Part shown: in pieces, positions 1 to 6,903 of the stretch
Layout: every line of letters starts with the position of its first letter
How positions within the stretch are numbered: position 1 is the stretch's first letter
Assembly: GCA_002403445.1 (NCBI GenBank)
Contig: DHHU01000003.1
Span: forward strand, 16,012 to 29,751
Source: Salinisphaeraceae bacterium UBA4764
GTDB lineage: Bacteria; Pseudomonadota; Gammaproteobacteria; Nevskiales; Salinisphaeraceae
DNA length: 13,740 nucleotides
Direction of reading: 5' to 3'
The notes under the pieces: generated by a model
Database searches by the model: none
Told to the model about the DNA's origin: nothing
The model's input: only the letters and a program-made list of their open reading frames with translations
Program-made: the position numbers and the translations under genes

Positions 1-43
1 CGGGCGGGGATCCAGCCGCTCGATTCTGTAGGAGAGTGAGGCA

Positions 44-889
44 ATTCCCGAAGGGCCTGAAATACGACGCATGGTTGATCGCATCAACGCATCGGTTGGT
101 CGTCGCCGCGCTGATCGAGTGGCTTTCGCTTTCGAACGGCACAAACCATTCGAATCAATCCTGGCCGGTCGCCAGGTGGTCTCGGTAGACGCGCGCGGCA
201 AGGCAGTACTAGTGTTTTTCGACGCGGCCGAAGACGACGCGGGTTGGTGTGTGTACAGCCACAACCAACTCTATGGTCAATGGCGTACCGGCCAAGCCCA
301 CACCGAACCCAAAACCAATCGACAATTGCGCTTCGCCATTTATGCCGGGGCCAAAGCGGCGCGCCTTTACAGCGCCTCGGATATCCGCGTGCTGCCAACG
401 GATTCGCTCGGTGAGGTGGACTATCTGGCGCGACTCGGGCCCGACCCACTCAACCGCCCCAGCGACCGCAAAAGGCTCGCGCCCCAACTCGACGACCCAC
501 GTTTTGCCGGACGCAATCTGGGTGGCCTGTTATTGGATCAGGGATTCATCGCCGGTATAGGCAATTATCTGCGAAGTGAAATATTGCACGCTGCCCGCCT
601 GCATCCGACGCGCAAACCGCGCGCGCTCGCCATTAGTGAGCGCAGTGTCTTTATCGACGTCGTTTTGAGGCTGCTTGACCGGGCTTACAAGTACAGAGGC
701 ATGACCAACGACCCGCTACGCGCCGAGCGGCTCAAGCAGGACGGCGTGCGCTTTGGGGCCCGGCGTTACGCGGTGTTCGCACGGGCCGGGCTGCCCTGTT
801 ATGCCTGTCACACACCGGTTGTCAAGACTACCGTGGCCAGTCGCCGCCTGTATTACTGCCCGACCTGCCAGCCTGTGCCAACGAGATAG
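44..889 (+). CDS. nei: Endonuclease VIII (Nei), Fpg/Nei-family DNA glycosylase/AP lyase
   Basis: This enzyme excises oxidised pyrimidines from DNA and cuts the strand by beta/delta elimination. The first ATG (71) would remove the catalytic N-terminus. Nine codons upstream, in frame, the sequence reads ATT then PEGPEIRR, the family N-terminus in which Pro2 is the Schiff-base nucleophile and Glu3 is catalytic. A GGAG at 31-34 lies 9 nt before the ATT. An in-frame TAG at 29-31, with no ATG, GTG or TTG between it and 44, leaves ATT as the only start that keeps Pro2. Counted from ATT, the conserved beta-hairpin lysine is residue 53, as in E. coli Nei. Other landmarks are SHNQLYG, the helix-two-turn-helix GIGNYLRSEIL (about 171-181) and a zinc finger CxxC-x16-CxxC (Cys252, 255, 272, 275). 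The length of 281 aa is close to the E. coli protein (263). The product is certain; the ATT start is inferred and a base error is the alternative. Confidence 0.93.
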   Translation: MPEGPEIRRMVDRINASVGRRRADRVAFAFERHKPFESILAGRQVVSVDARGKAVLVFFDAAEDDAGWCVYSHNQLYGQWRTGQAHTEPKTNRQLRFAIYAGAKAARLYSASDIRVLPTDSLGEVDYLARLGPDPLNRPSDRKRLAPQLDDPRFAGRNLGGLLLDQGFIAGIGNYLRSEILHAARLHPTRKPRALAISERSVFIDVVLRLLDRAYKYRGMTNDPLRAERLKQDGVRFGARRYAVFARAGLPCYACHTPVVKTTVASRRLYYCPTCQPVPTR

Positions 890-935
890 GGACTTAGTGA
901 CGCAGACCGCTCACGACCCTTAGACACGCTGGCCA

Positions 936-955
936 CGTTTCGACCCGGCGAAACG
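936..955 (+). terminator. Hairpin downstream of nei, possible terminator
   Basis: A perfect 7-bp stem, CGTTTCG pairing with CGAAACG around a 6-nt loop, begins 46 nt after the nei stop codon. No run of T follows on this strand, so it lacks the usual signature of an intrinsic terminator. It may instead protect the mRNA 3' end. A smaller 5-bp hairpin (GTGCC/GGCAC, loop CCAA) follows at 975-988. Confidence 0.3.
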
Positions 956-1024
956 GCGGCCCAAACAAGAATCAGTGCCCCAAGGCACATCCCCATAATC
1001 TCCTCTGTCGTCGGACGCAGCTCA

Positions 1025-1038
1025 ACACGTCAACGTGT
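1025..1038. promoter_or_regulatory. Small palindrome upstream of the aldo/keto reductase gene
   Basis: ACACGT and ACGTGT are inverted around a 2-nt centre, a dyad of the size of many regulator operators. It lies about 60 nt before the aldo/keto reductase start, just ahead of the larger inverted repeat at 1062-1091. No regulator gene is adjacent and I do not recognise the motif, so a role as operator is only inferred from position. Confidence 0.25.
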
Positions 1039-1061
1039 GCTTGCAACTGGACTCGATCAGT

Positions 1062-1091
1062 TATCCTTTGCTGATCAGCACGCAAAGGATA
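1062..1091 (+). promoter_or_regulatory. Perfect inverted repeat covering the aldo/keto reductase ribosome binding site
   Basis: TATCCTTTGC (1062-1071) and GCAAAGGATA (1082-1091) are perfect 10-bp reverse complements separated by 10 nt. The right arm contains AAAGGA (1084-1089), the best Shine-Dalgarno for the ATG at 1097. If transcribed, the hairpin would bury the ribosome binding site. As DNA it could be an operator, and the spacer carries its own TGATCA palindrome. The symmetry is seen directly; its use in regulation is inference. Confidence 0.5.
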
Positions 1092-1096
1092 TTGGC

Positions 1097-2077
1097 ATGA
1101 ACTATCGTCGACTCGGAACCACGGGCACCAAGGTTTCTCCGCTCTGTCTCGGCACCATGACCTACGGCTCATCGAGCTGGCGGGATTGGGTACTGGACGA
1201 AGCTGAAAGCCGGCCGTTCATCAAGCAGGCACTCGATGCCGGCATCAATTTCTTCGATACAGCCGACATGTACTCGGTGGGTGAATCCGAGCGCGTCGTC
1301 GGCCGGGCGCTAACCGACTATGCCCCGCGCGAGTCCTATGTCCTAGCCACCAAGGTCTTTAACCCCATGGGCGATGGGCCCAATGATCGCGGCCTGTCGC
1401 GCAAACACATCATGGACGCCATCGACGCCTCACTGGAACGACTGGGCACGGATTACGTCGATCTGTATCAGATCCATCGGTTGGATGACGACACGCCCAT
1501 CGAAGAGTTTATGGAAGCCCTGCACGATGTCGTGAAGGCCGGCAAAGCGCTTTATATCGGTGCCTCATCGATGTGGGCCTGGCAGTTCGCCGAATGTCAG
1601 CACGTCGCCGAACGCAACGGTTGGACGCGTTTTAGCACCATGCAGCCCATGCTCAATCTGATCTATCGCGAGGAAGAGCGCGAAATGCTGCCGCTATGCG
1701 CCCATCAAGGCGTGGGCGTCATTCCCTGGTCGCCTATGGCGCGCGGTGTTCTTGCGGGCAAGGCGCAGGGCAGTGGCCTGAGCACGCGCAGCCAGAATGA
1801 TGCCGGGACCCAGCGCTGGGGCCTGGGCACCAGTGAATCGGATGATGCGGTGATCGATGCCGTACGCCACGTCGCCGACAACCGCGGCGTATCGATGGCG
1901 CAGATCGCCCTGGCCTGGGTCGCCCGTCAACCAACCGTGACTGCTCCGATCATCGGCGCCAGCAAGACCCGGCATCTGGACGAGGCGATTGCCGCACTTG
2001 AAATCGAATTGACCGACGACGAATGCGAGGAGCTGGAAAGGCACTATCGACCGCACGCGGTGGTGGGTCACAGCTAG
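1097..2077 (+). CDS. yajO: Aldo/keto reductase, YajO type
   Basis: This is a 326-aa NADPH-dependent aldo/keto reductase with a cytosolic (beta/alpha)8 barrel. The catalytic tetrad is visible as Asp54 and Tyr59 (in NFFDTADMYS), Lys86 (LATKVF) and His127 (YQIHR). Near the C-terminus, APIIGASKTRHLDE matches the cofactor-binding end of the barrel. Its length, NLIYREEEREMLPLC and the closing HAVVGHS resemble E. coli YajO (324 aa), which has been linked to 1-deoxyxylulose 5-phosphate formation from ribulose 5-phosphate and to aldehyde reduction. The natural substrate here is not known. I chose the ATG at 1097 because AAAGGA lies 7 nt before it and the protein then starts MNYRRLG as the family does. 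The frame is open to an earlier ATG at 1037, but that would translate through the inverted repeat. It is monocistronic and converges on the TraB-type gene. Confidence 0.9.
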   Translation: MNYRRLGTTGTKVSPLCLGTMTYGSSSWRDWVLDEAESRPFIKQALDAGINFFDTADMYSVGESERVVGRALTDYAPRESYVLATKVFNPMGDGPNDRGLSRKHIMDAIDASLERLGTDYVDLYQIHRLDDDTPIEEFMEALHDVVKAGKALYIGASSMWAWQFAECQHVAERNGWTRFSTMQPMLNLIYREEEREMLPLCAHQGVGVIPWSPMARGVLAGKAQGSGLSTRSQNDAGTQRWGLGTSESDDAVIDAVRHVADNRGVSMAQIALAWVARQPTVTAPIIGASKTRHLDEAIAALEIELTDDECEELERHYRPHAVVGHS

Positions 2078-2098
2078 CCCGGACAGTCAGCGCTACCG

Positions 2099-2133
2099 GC
2101 CCACGCCGACGGTTTGGAATCGCCGGCGTGGGC
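2099..2133. terminator. Hairpin between converging genes, possible bidirectional terminator
   Basis: GCCCACGCCG (2099-2108) and CGGCGTGGGC (2124-2133) form a perfect 10-bp GC-rich stem with a 15-nt loop. It fills the 56-bp gap between the aldo/keto reductase stop and the stop codon of the TraB-type gene and abuts the latter directly. Neither side carries a T-run, so intrinsic termination would be weak. Its position and symmetry fit a shared 3' end for both transcripts. Confidence 0.5.
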
Positions 2134-3339
2134 TCAACCGAATAGCTGACCGACGATACGAAAACCGGCCACGTAGGTACCGACTGCCGAGCCGATGGTC
2201 GCAAACAAGAACACCAGCAGCGTGCGCGATACGCGGTTGCGCCACCAGCCGCGGACCGATTTGACATCGTTGCGCAGTGTCGAGAAATCGCCCACACGGG
2301 GCTTGCGGAGCCACAGCTCGGCGGCCGCCGTCACCATGCCGGCCCCAACGGTTGGGTTCAGCGAGGTCAACGGTGCCGCTACGAATGCTGTCACGACGGT
2401 CAGCGGGTGCGCGAGTGCGACTACAGCCCCCAGTGCCGACAGCGCCCCGTTGATCAAAACCCATTCGATAACGATGTGCGTGCCGAGCGCGGGGCTTTTC
2501 CAGAATCCGTAAGCGAACCCCGCCATCACCAGCGCCACGATCACCCACGGCAACCATTTCAGCCAGCGCGCGCCACGCGGCACGGCACGCAATTGCTCAC
2601 AAACCGCCGCCGGATCGCCCAAACCCTGGCGCATATAGCCCGCGAGGCCCTTGAGGTGACCTGCCCCCACCACGACAAGCGTGCGGCCAGCTTCTGCGTT
2701 ATCCGCTAGCAGCGAAGCCGCCATGTATTGATCGCGTTCGTCGATTAGCGCGGCGTGCATTGCTGATGACTCCGCGGCAAACTCGCTAAAAGTCGACTCC
2801 AGAATATCGCCCTGTTTGAGTTGTTCGATGTCCTCGGAGGTGATCTTTTCGCTCGTTACTAGACTGCCCATCAAACCGCCAATCATCGACAGGCGTTGCC
2901 ACCACGGGATCCGTCGATAGACGCGTTTGAGTGTCGTACCGATTTCACGGTCGATCAGGGCCAGGGGCAGGCCGTTTTGTTCGCAGGCCTCGATAGCGGC
3001 GCGCATTTCCGCGCCGGGTTCCACGCCGAGCTGATCAGCGAGCCTCTGCTGATAGGCGCCCAGCGCCAGGCTTGCGGCCACCATGCCGGCCTTACCCTCG
3101 CGCAACACACGAAACAAATCCAGCTCGGCCAATTGGTCGGCGCCCGTCAGGGCTTGATAACGAGGCGCGCAGAGCTCGATCGCCACACGATTGAATTGGC
3201 CGCTGTCGATTGCGGCCCGAACTTCAGCGGCACTGTCGGCCGATACATGTGCCGTGCCCAGCAGCAGGTACTCGCGATCGCCTATGGCGACAGTCTCTCG
3301 CGGGCCCGCATGTGCCTCGGCTGTGTCGAAGTCAGCCAT
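2134..3339 (-). CDS. TraB/PrgY family membrane protein
   Basis: This 401-aa protein belongs to the TraB/PrgY (pheromone shutdown) family, whose N-terminal domain is related to the EreA/ChaN-like fold; a peptidase-like role is suspected but its biochemistry is poorly known. Conserved blocks are visible: GTAHVS (28-33), VAIELC with Glu55, LIDREIGTTLKR (about 128-139), ERDQYM (about 201-206) and GAGH (225-228). The last third is hydrophobic, with membrane spans near 262-280, 287-343 (probably two) and 372-392, so the soluble domain is anchored from its C-terminus. I chose the ATG at 3339 because AAGGAT repeats lie just before it. An ATG at 3378 would add 13 residues and has a weaker ribosome binding site. 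It lies 71 bp after the DUF481 gene on the same strand and could be cotranscribed. The family is secure; the function is unknown, and it is not a conjugation TraB. Confidence 0.85.
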   Translation of the reverse strand: MADFDTAEAHAGPRETVAIGDREYLLLGTAHVSADSAAEVRAAIDSGQFNRVAIELCAPRYQALTGADQLAELDLFRVLREGKAGMVAASLALGAYQQRLADQLGVEPGAEMRAAIEACEQNGLPLALIDREIGTTLKRVYRRIPWWQRLSMIGGLMGSLVTSEKITSEDIEQLKQGDILESTFSEFAAESSAMHAALIDERDQYMAASLLADNAEAGRTLVVVGAGHLKGLAGYMRQGLGDPAAVCEQLRAVPRGARWLKWLPWVIVALVMAGFAYGFWKSPALGTHIVIEWVLINGALSALGAVVALAHPLTVVTAFVAAPLTSLNPTVGAGMVTAAAELWLRKPRVGDFSTLRNDVKSVRGWWRNRVSRTLLVFLFATIGSAVGTYVAGFRIVGQLFG

Positions 3340-3410
3340 CAACAGGCGATCCTTATCCTTGGCGACAGCGCGACGCATAGTTTGAAAACCACCGCCGCGA
3401 GCTCAAGTGG

Positions 3411-4529
3411 CTAAAACGAACGCTGGAGTGCCAGCGAGTATATTGTATCCAGTTTATCAATACTGGATTTCCTGGGACTGTTGTTGTAGTCATTTTCCAC
3501 CTGCGCCGATATGGCCCAGACCGAGCTGTTGGCGATGGGTACGCTCGCTGCAAACACGTTTTTCAAAGAAAAGTTACGGCTCGGCGCGTTCGTCAACTGC
3601 GGATAGATATCGAAATCGTCGCTCAGCTTCAGATAATTGCCGAACAATTCGGCGTAATGCCAACCTGCTGACGCCGCCAACGCATTGTTTGTCTTGCCCG
3701 TGTCATAGTATTTGGTGTATTCATAACCAAGCCCCGTATGCAGCTTGAATATCAAGCGGCGCTGACGGATAACAAAATAGCCGGGACCTACCAGCGAACG
3801 GCTGCGCAGCGAATAATTCTGGAACTTGTCGCGCTCCAATGATTGCTCGCCAAACAGATACCAATGCTTGCTGATATCACGTTCATAGGTCGCCTGCCCC
3901 AGATAGTCGGCCTCGGTCTGATTACCGTTGGTGGTCGCGCGATTGACGGATGCCAACAAATGCAAGCGGGTCAAACCGGTGTTGCGCAGGGCCGACACCG
4001 CGGCCGTAATGTTCATGTTCTTGGAGTTGCCGGTGCTGCCGTTGAGGCCGAAGCGCCCATTGCCCGACCAGTTCACTTGACTAAGGCTGCTATTGGTCTC
4101 GTATCCGGGTAAGGTGAATTTTTTCGCGCGTGCCATACGTTTTTGCTTGCTGATGGCCTGCGGCCGAATGGCAGTGATTTCGGCAATTTGGACTTTTTGC
4201 TTTTTCGAGGCCGATCCGCCCCCCATGCGCCTCGCGTGTTGAACATGGGTCTGGGCATTGTAGTGGAGGCGCGTCGCCGTGCGTTTGCCGCCATGCAGCT
4301 TGACCGGCACAGGCTTGTTGGTCGAGATGCCCGCAACCTTTTTCCGATCGATTTTGAGCATACCGGCAAAGTGGGTCTTAACCTTCAATTTGTGTCGCGA
4401 CAATGTCTCAACGCTGCCTTTCAACTGACTGCCGTCTTTGAGATAAACCGTATCAGCAGACGCCGCTACTGTGACCAGTGTCAGGGCCACGCCGATAACG
4501 CCAGCAAGTCGGTAGTCCAGCATTCGCAT
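3411..4529 (-). CDS. DUF481 family outer-membrane beta-barrel protein
   Basis: The product (372 aa) starts with a signal peptide: a basic start, a hydrophobic stretch at about 9-22 and an ASA cleavage site before Asp26. Residues about 26-75 (DTVYLKDGSQLKGSV) form the small beta-rich domain often found at the front of DUF481 proteins. A linker very rich in Lys, Arg and His (about 76-140) follows, then a barrel beginning with WSGNGRFGLNGSTGNSKN, the DUF481 signature. The chain ends in Phe (LALQRSF), as expected for an outer-membrane barrel recognised by BAM. Relatives such as E. coli YdiY are linked to salt or acid stress, with unknown biochemical role. An in-frame TTG at 4547 would add six residues; I preferred the ATG at 4529, though neither has a strong ribosome binding site and an ATG at 4523 is also possible. 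The gap to the MFS gene upstream is 97 bp. Confidence 0.87.
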   Translation of the reverse strand: MRMLDYRLAGVIGVALTLVTVAASADTVYLKDGSQLKGSVETLSRHKLKVKTHFAGMLKIDRKKVAGISTNKPVPVKLHGGKRTATRLHYNAQTHVQHARRMGGGSASKKQKVQIAEITAIRPQAISKQKRMARAKKFTLPGYETNSSLSQVNWSGNGRFGLNGSTGNSKNMNITAAVSALRNTGLTRLHLLASVNRATTNGNQTEADYLGQATYERDISKHWYLFGEQSLERDKFQNYSLRSRSLVGPGYFVIRQRRLIFKLHTGLGYEYTKYYDTGKTNNALAASAGWHYAELFGNYLKLSDDFDIYPQLTNAPSRNFSLKNVFAASVPIANSSVWAISAQVENDYNNSPRKSSIDKLDTIYSLALQRSF

Positions 4530-4626
4530 TCGTAACTCAGTCTTCAAAAGCCCGTCAGTCTACATGAGCGAGAGAATAGTTTGAGATAAAATTGACCTGA
4601 CCTTTCAGAGTGAGTCGCAGGGCCAA

Positions 4627-5832
4627 TCAAGCCTGACGGGCCAATGTGCGAAGGGGCCCGATCATCAGCAGCATCAATAAACCCACGGCCCCGTAGGTCC
4701 AGGTAAAACCAAACTCGTGGCCAAGAACCAAACCCACCGCCGGGCCGAGAGACCCACCGACGTCACTCGACAATTGATAAACCGATAGCGCCCGGCCATA
4801 AGCGCTGGGCGGGGCAACATCGCCAAGTAGGGTCAAAAGTGGAATCGTCATGGCACCGGCGCCCACGCCAATAGCGGCCAGTGCTAGCGTCAGCAATGGC
4901 TTGTCGTCTGCGAAGCCTAACCCGACAAATCCGGCGGCGACCAGGGCCATAGCCGGCATGAGGGTGCGCGTTCGGGAGGTTGAGACATCGAGGTAGCGGC
5001 CACTGGCAAGCGAAGCACCGGCGCGCGCCACCATCAAAACGGCCATCAACAATCCGGCGCTGCCTTCGGGGCCTAGGCCGAACAGATCAATATCACGGGC
5101 GGCAAGCATCACCGAGAAGGTGGCCAGGAAAACGCCCGACACGGCGAAAAACAAGAGCGCATTGACGGACCAGATAATCTGCAGCGTTGGAATCGTGAGC
5201 ACCTGACGCCATGTCACGGCTGACGCTTGGGCGTCATTGTTTCGACCGGCGGTTCGGTCAGCGCCCTGACTGTCAGTCGGGAATCCGCACGCCGCGGCCA
5301 CAGCCCCAAGCAGCGTCAACGCTGTCGCGAGCCAGAACGCCAGCAAATCCGACCCGATCGACGCCGTCAGGCCTCCGAGTGCCAAACCAGCCGGCAGGCC
5401 AAGACTGATCGCACTTCGCACCCGAGCCGTTAGCCGGCCCCGAACGTTCGGCTCGGCAATGCGTAACACCCCCGCCACGGCGCCGACGAGTAAAAGTGAT
5501 GAGCCAACACCCCAGACACACCGGCCGAAAAGAAACCAACCGGCGGGATGATCAGCGCTCAACGCCACGGCGAAACACAGCGTCCCCAGGGCCTCGATGG
5601 CCAGACCGGCCGCGACCGGCCACTTCGGCCCCAATCGATCCACCAACCAACCCGTGACCGGATTGAACGCCAGACGCGTCACGCGATTGGCCGATAGAAT
5701 CACGCCGACAATGACGCCGGAAATGCCTAGTTGCAAACCGATCACCGGCAGAATCGGAAAAACCGTCCCACCACCAATACCCCCCAGACAAGCGATGCCG
5801 GCGATCAGCCAGCTCTGCGCTCTGTGATTCAC
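4627..5832 (-). CDS. Major facilitator superfamily (MFS) transporter
   Basis: This is a 401-aa inner-membrane protein with about twelve hydrophobic segments in two halves, separated by a polar loop near residues 195-215 (DSQGADRTAGRNNDAQ). The loop between helices 2 and 3 holds the MFS motif A, GWLVDRLGPK (about 61-70), typical of proton-driven antiporters of the DHA1 drug-efflux group. Glycine-rich helices such as GIGVGAGAMTIPLL near the C-terminus also fit. The substrate cannot be read from the sequence; an exporter of drugs or metabolites is the usual guess. The start is GTG at 5832 (MNHRAQSW) because no Met lies near the N-terminus, and I see no clear Shine-Dalgarno. It follows the YfeH-type gene by 45 bp on the same strand, so the two transporter genes may be cotranscribed. 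Confidence 0.88.
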   Translation of the reverse strand: MNHRAQSWLIAGIACLGGIGGGTVFPILPVIGLQLGISGVIVGVILSANRVTRLAFNPVTGWLVDRLGPKWPVAAGLAIEALGTLCFAVALSADHPAGWFLFGRCVWGVGSSLLLVGAVAGVLRIAEPNVRGRLTARVRSAISLGLPAGLALGGLTASIGSDLLAFWLATALTLLGAVAAACGFPTDSQGADRTAGRNNDAQASAVTWRQVLTIPTLQIIWSVNALLFFAVSGVFLATFSVMLAARDIDLFGLGPEGSAGLLMAVLMVARAGASLASGRYLDVSTSRTRTLMPAMALVAAGFVGLGFADDKPLLTLALAAIGVGAGAMTIPLLTLLGDVAPPSAYGRALSVYQLSSDVGGSLGPAVGLVLGHEFGFTWTYGAVGLLMLLMIGPLRTLARQA

Positions 5833-5877
5833 GTCGACGTTTCGAGACTGTGAAAGCGCGAAAAGTTCAGCCGCCCG

Positions 5878-6864
5878 TCAAACCGGCTGGGAGTCACGTC
5901 CGGCCGGCGTTTGAGCAGCATAAGAGCGGGCGATCCAGGCACAGGTGATCAGCTGTATCTGATGAAACAACATAAGCGGCAGGATAATCGCGCCCAGCCG
6001 GGGTGAGGCGAACAACACCTTGGCAATCGGAATGCCTCCAGCCAATGTTTTCTTAGAGCCGCAAAACAACAACACGATGGCGTCGCTGCGGCGGAAGACC
6101 AATCGCCCCACAATATAAGTCACCGCCAGAACAAAGGCCAGTAGCGCAGCGTCAATACCGGCGAGTGCAAACAAGGCATAAACCGGCGTTTGCGTCCACA
6201 GGCCCGCGACGACTGACGCACTGAACGCACCATAAACGACCAGCACAACCGAGCCTTGGTCGACGAACTTTACACGACGCGGATGACGTTCGATCCAGCC
6301 GCCCACTACGGGCCGGAGCCATTGTCCGAGCAGGAACGGCGCTACCAATTCCAACGCAATATGCACTACGGCGTCCAGTGATATGCCTTGGCCACCGGCC
6401 GTACCCATCAAAAGCCCGGCCAGGAGGGGGGTGAGCACCACGCCTAGCATGTTGGACAGGCTGGCGCTGCACACCGCCGCGGGCACATTGCCGCCGGCAA
6501 TGGAGGTAAACGCGATCGATGATTGCACGGTCGATGGTACTGTCGCGAGATACAGCACGCCGGCAGCCAGCGTCGGGGTCAGGATGAAGGCCAGCACAGG
6601 CCGCAAACAAAGCGCCAAAACTGGAAACATGACGAACGTCGTCGCCAAAACCGCGCCGTGCAGCCGCCAGTGCGACGCGCCAGCGGCCACGGCCTGCCGC
6701 GACAAACGTGCCCCGTGTAAGAAGAACAACAGCGCGATCGCGAGCAGGGTGATGACACCGTAGACCTCGGCAACCCCGCCGCGCGCCGGCTCGAATGTTG
6801 CCATCAGCACAGCACCGAGAAGAGCCGATATAAATCGGTCCGGCAACCAGCGGAATAAGGTCAT
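5878..6864 (-). CDS. yfeH: Bile acid:sodium symporter family protein, YfeH type
   Basis: This is an inner-membrane protein (328 aa) of the SBF-like branch of the BASS superfamily. Blocks that match my memory of E. coli YfeH include AIALLFFLHGARLSR, PSTVQSSIAFTSIAGGNVPA, AAVCSASLSNMLGV, FCGSKKTLAGGIP and LPLMLFHQIQLI. The paired GGN and GSKK regions are the crossing helices that form the substrate and sodium sites in BASS transporters. About ten hydrophobic segments are visible. The physiological substrate of YfeH-type proteins is not established. I chose the ATG at 6864 because MTLFRWLPD aligns with the YfeH start. The frame stays open to a TTG at 6903, which would add a glycine-rich stretch unlike the family. 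AAGGAGG lies 19 nt before the ATG, too far to be normal, while a perfect TATAAT lies only 6 nt before it. Confidence 0.87.
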   Translation of the reverse strand: MTLFRWLPDRFISALLGAVLMATFEPARGGVAEVYGVITLLAIALLFFLHGARLSRQAVAAGASHWRLHGAVLATTFVMFPVLALCLRPVLAFILTPTLAAGVLYLATVPSTVQSSIAFTSIAGGNVPAAVCSASLSNMLGVVLTPLLAGLLMGTAGGQGISLDAVVHIALELVAPFLLGQWLRPVVGGWIERHPRRVKFVDQGSVVLVVYGAFSASVVAGLWTQTPVYALFALAGIDAALLAFVLAVTYIVGRLVFRRSDAIVLLFCGSKKTLAGGIPIAKVLFASPRLGAIILPLMLFHQIQLITCAWIARSYAAQTPAGRDSQPV

Positions 6865-6870
6865 CGTCCG

Positions 6871-6876
6871 ATTATA
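6871..6876 (-). promoter_or_regulatory. Perfect -10 box TATAAT next to the yfeH start codon
   Basis: On the minus strand TATAAT is followed by CGGACG and then the ATG at 6864. Transcription from this box would start at or within a base or two of the ATG, giving a leaderless mRNA. No good -35 hexamer lies 16-18 nt upstream (TCCGGA at 17 nt), so promoter activity is uncertain. Confidence 0.35.
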
Positions 6877-6903
6877 ACCGCCGCCTCCTTCGATCCGGAC
6901 CAA

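Noticed and set aside
1..39. Possible end of an upstream plus-strand gene (open frame ending at TGA 37-39, or at TAG 29-31)
   Set aside because: Only about 10-12 codons are visible and nothing in them identifies a protein, so the choice between frames cannot be supported.
71..889. nei starting at the ATG at 71
   Set aside because: This start removes Pro2 and Glu3, which are essential in the family and are encoded in frame just upstream.
1037..1096. N-terminal extension of the aldo/keto reductase from an ATG at 1037
   Set aside because: The extra 20 residues resemble nothing in the family and would run through the inverted repeat; 1097 has a good ribosome binding site.
2134..3339. Conjugation-system TraB
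   Set aside because: The blocks GTAHVS, IELC and GAGH belong to the PrgY-type family, which shares only the name; no transfer genes are nearby.
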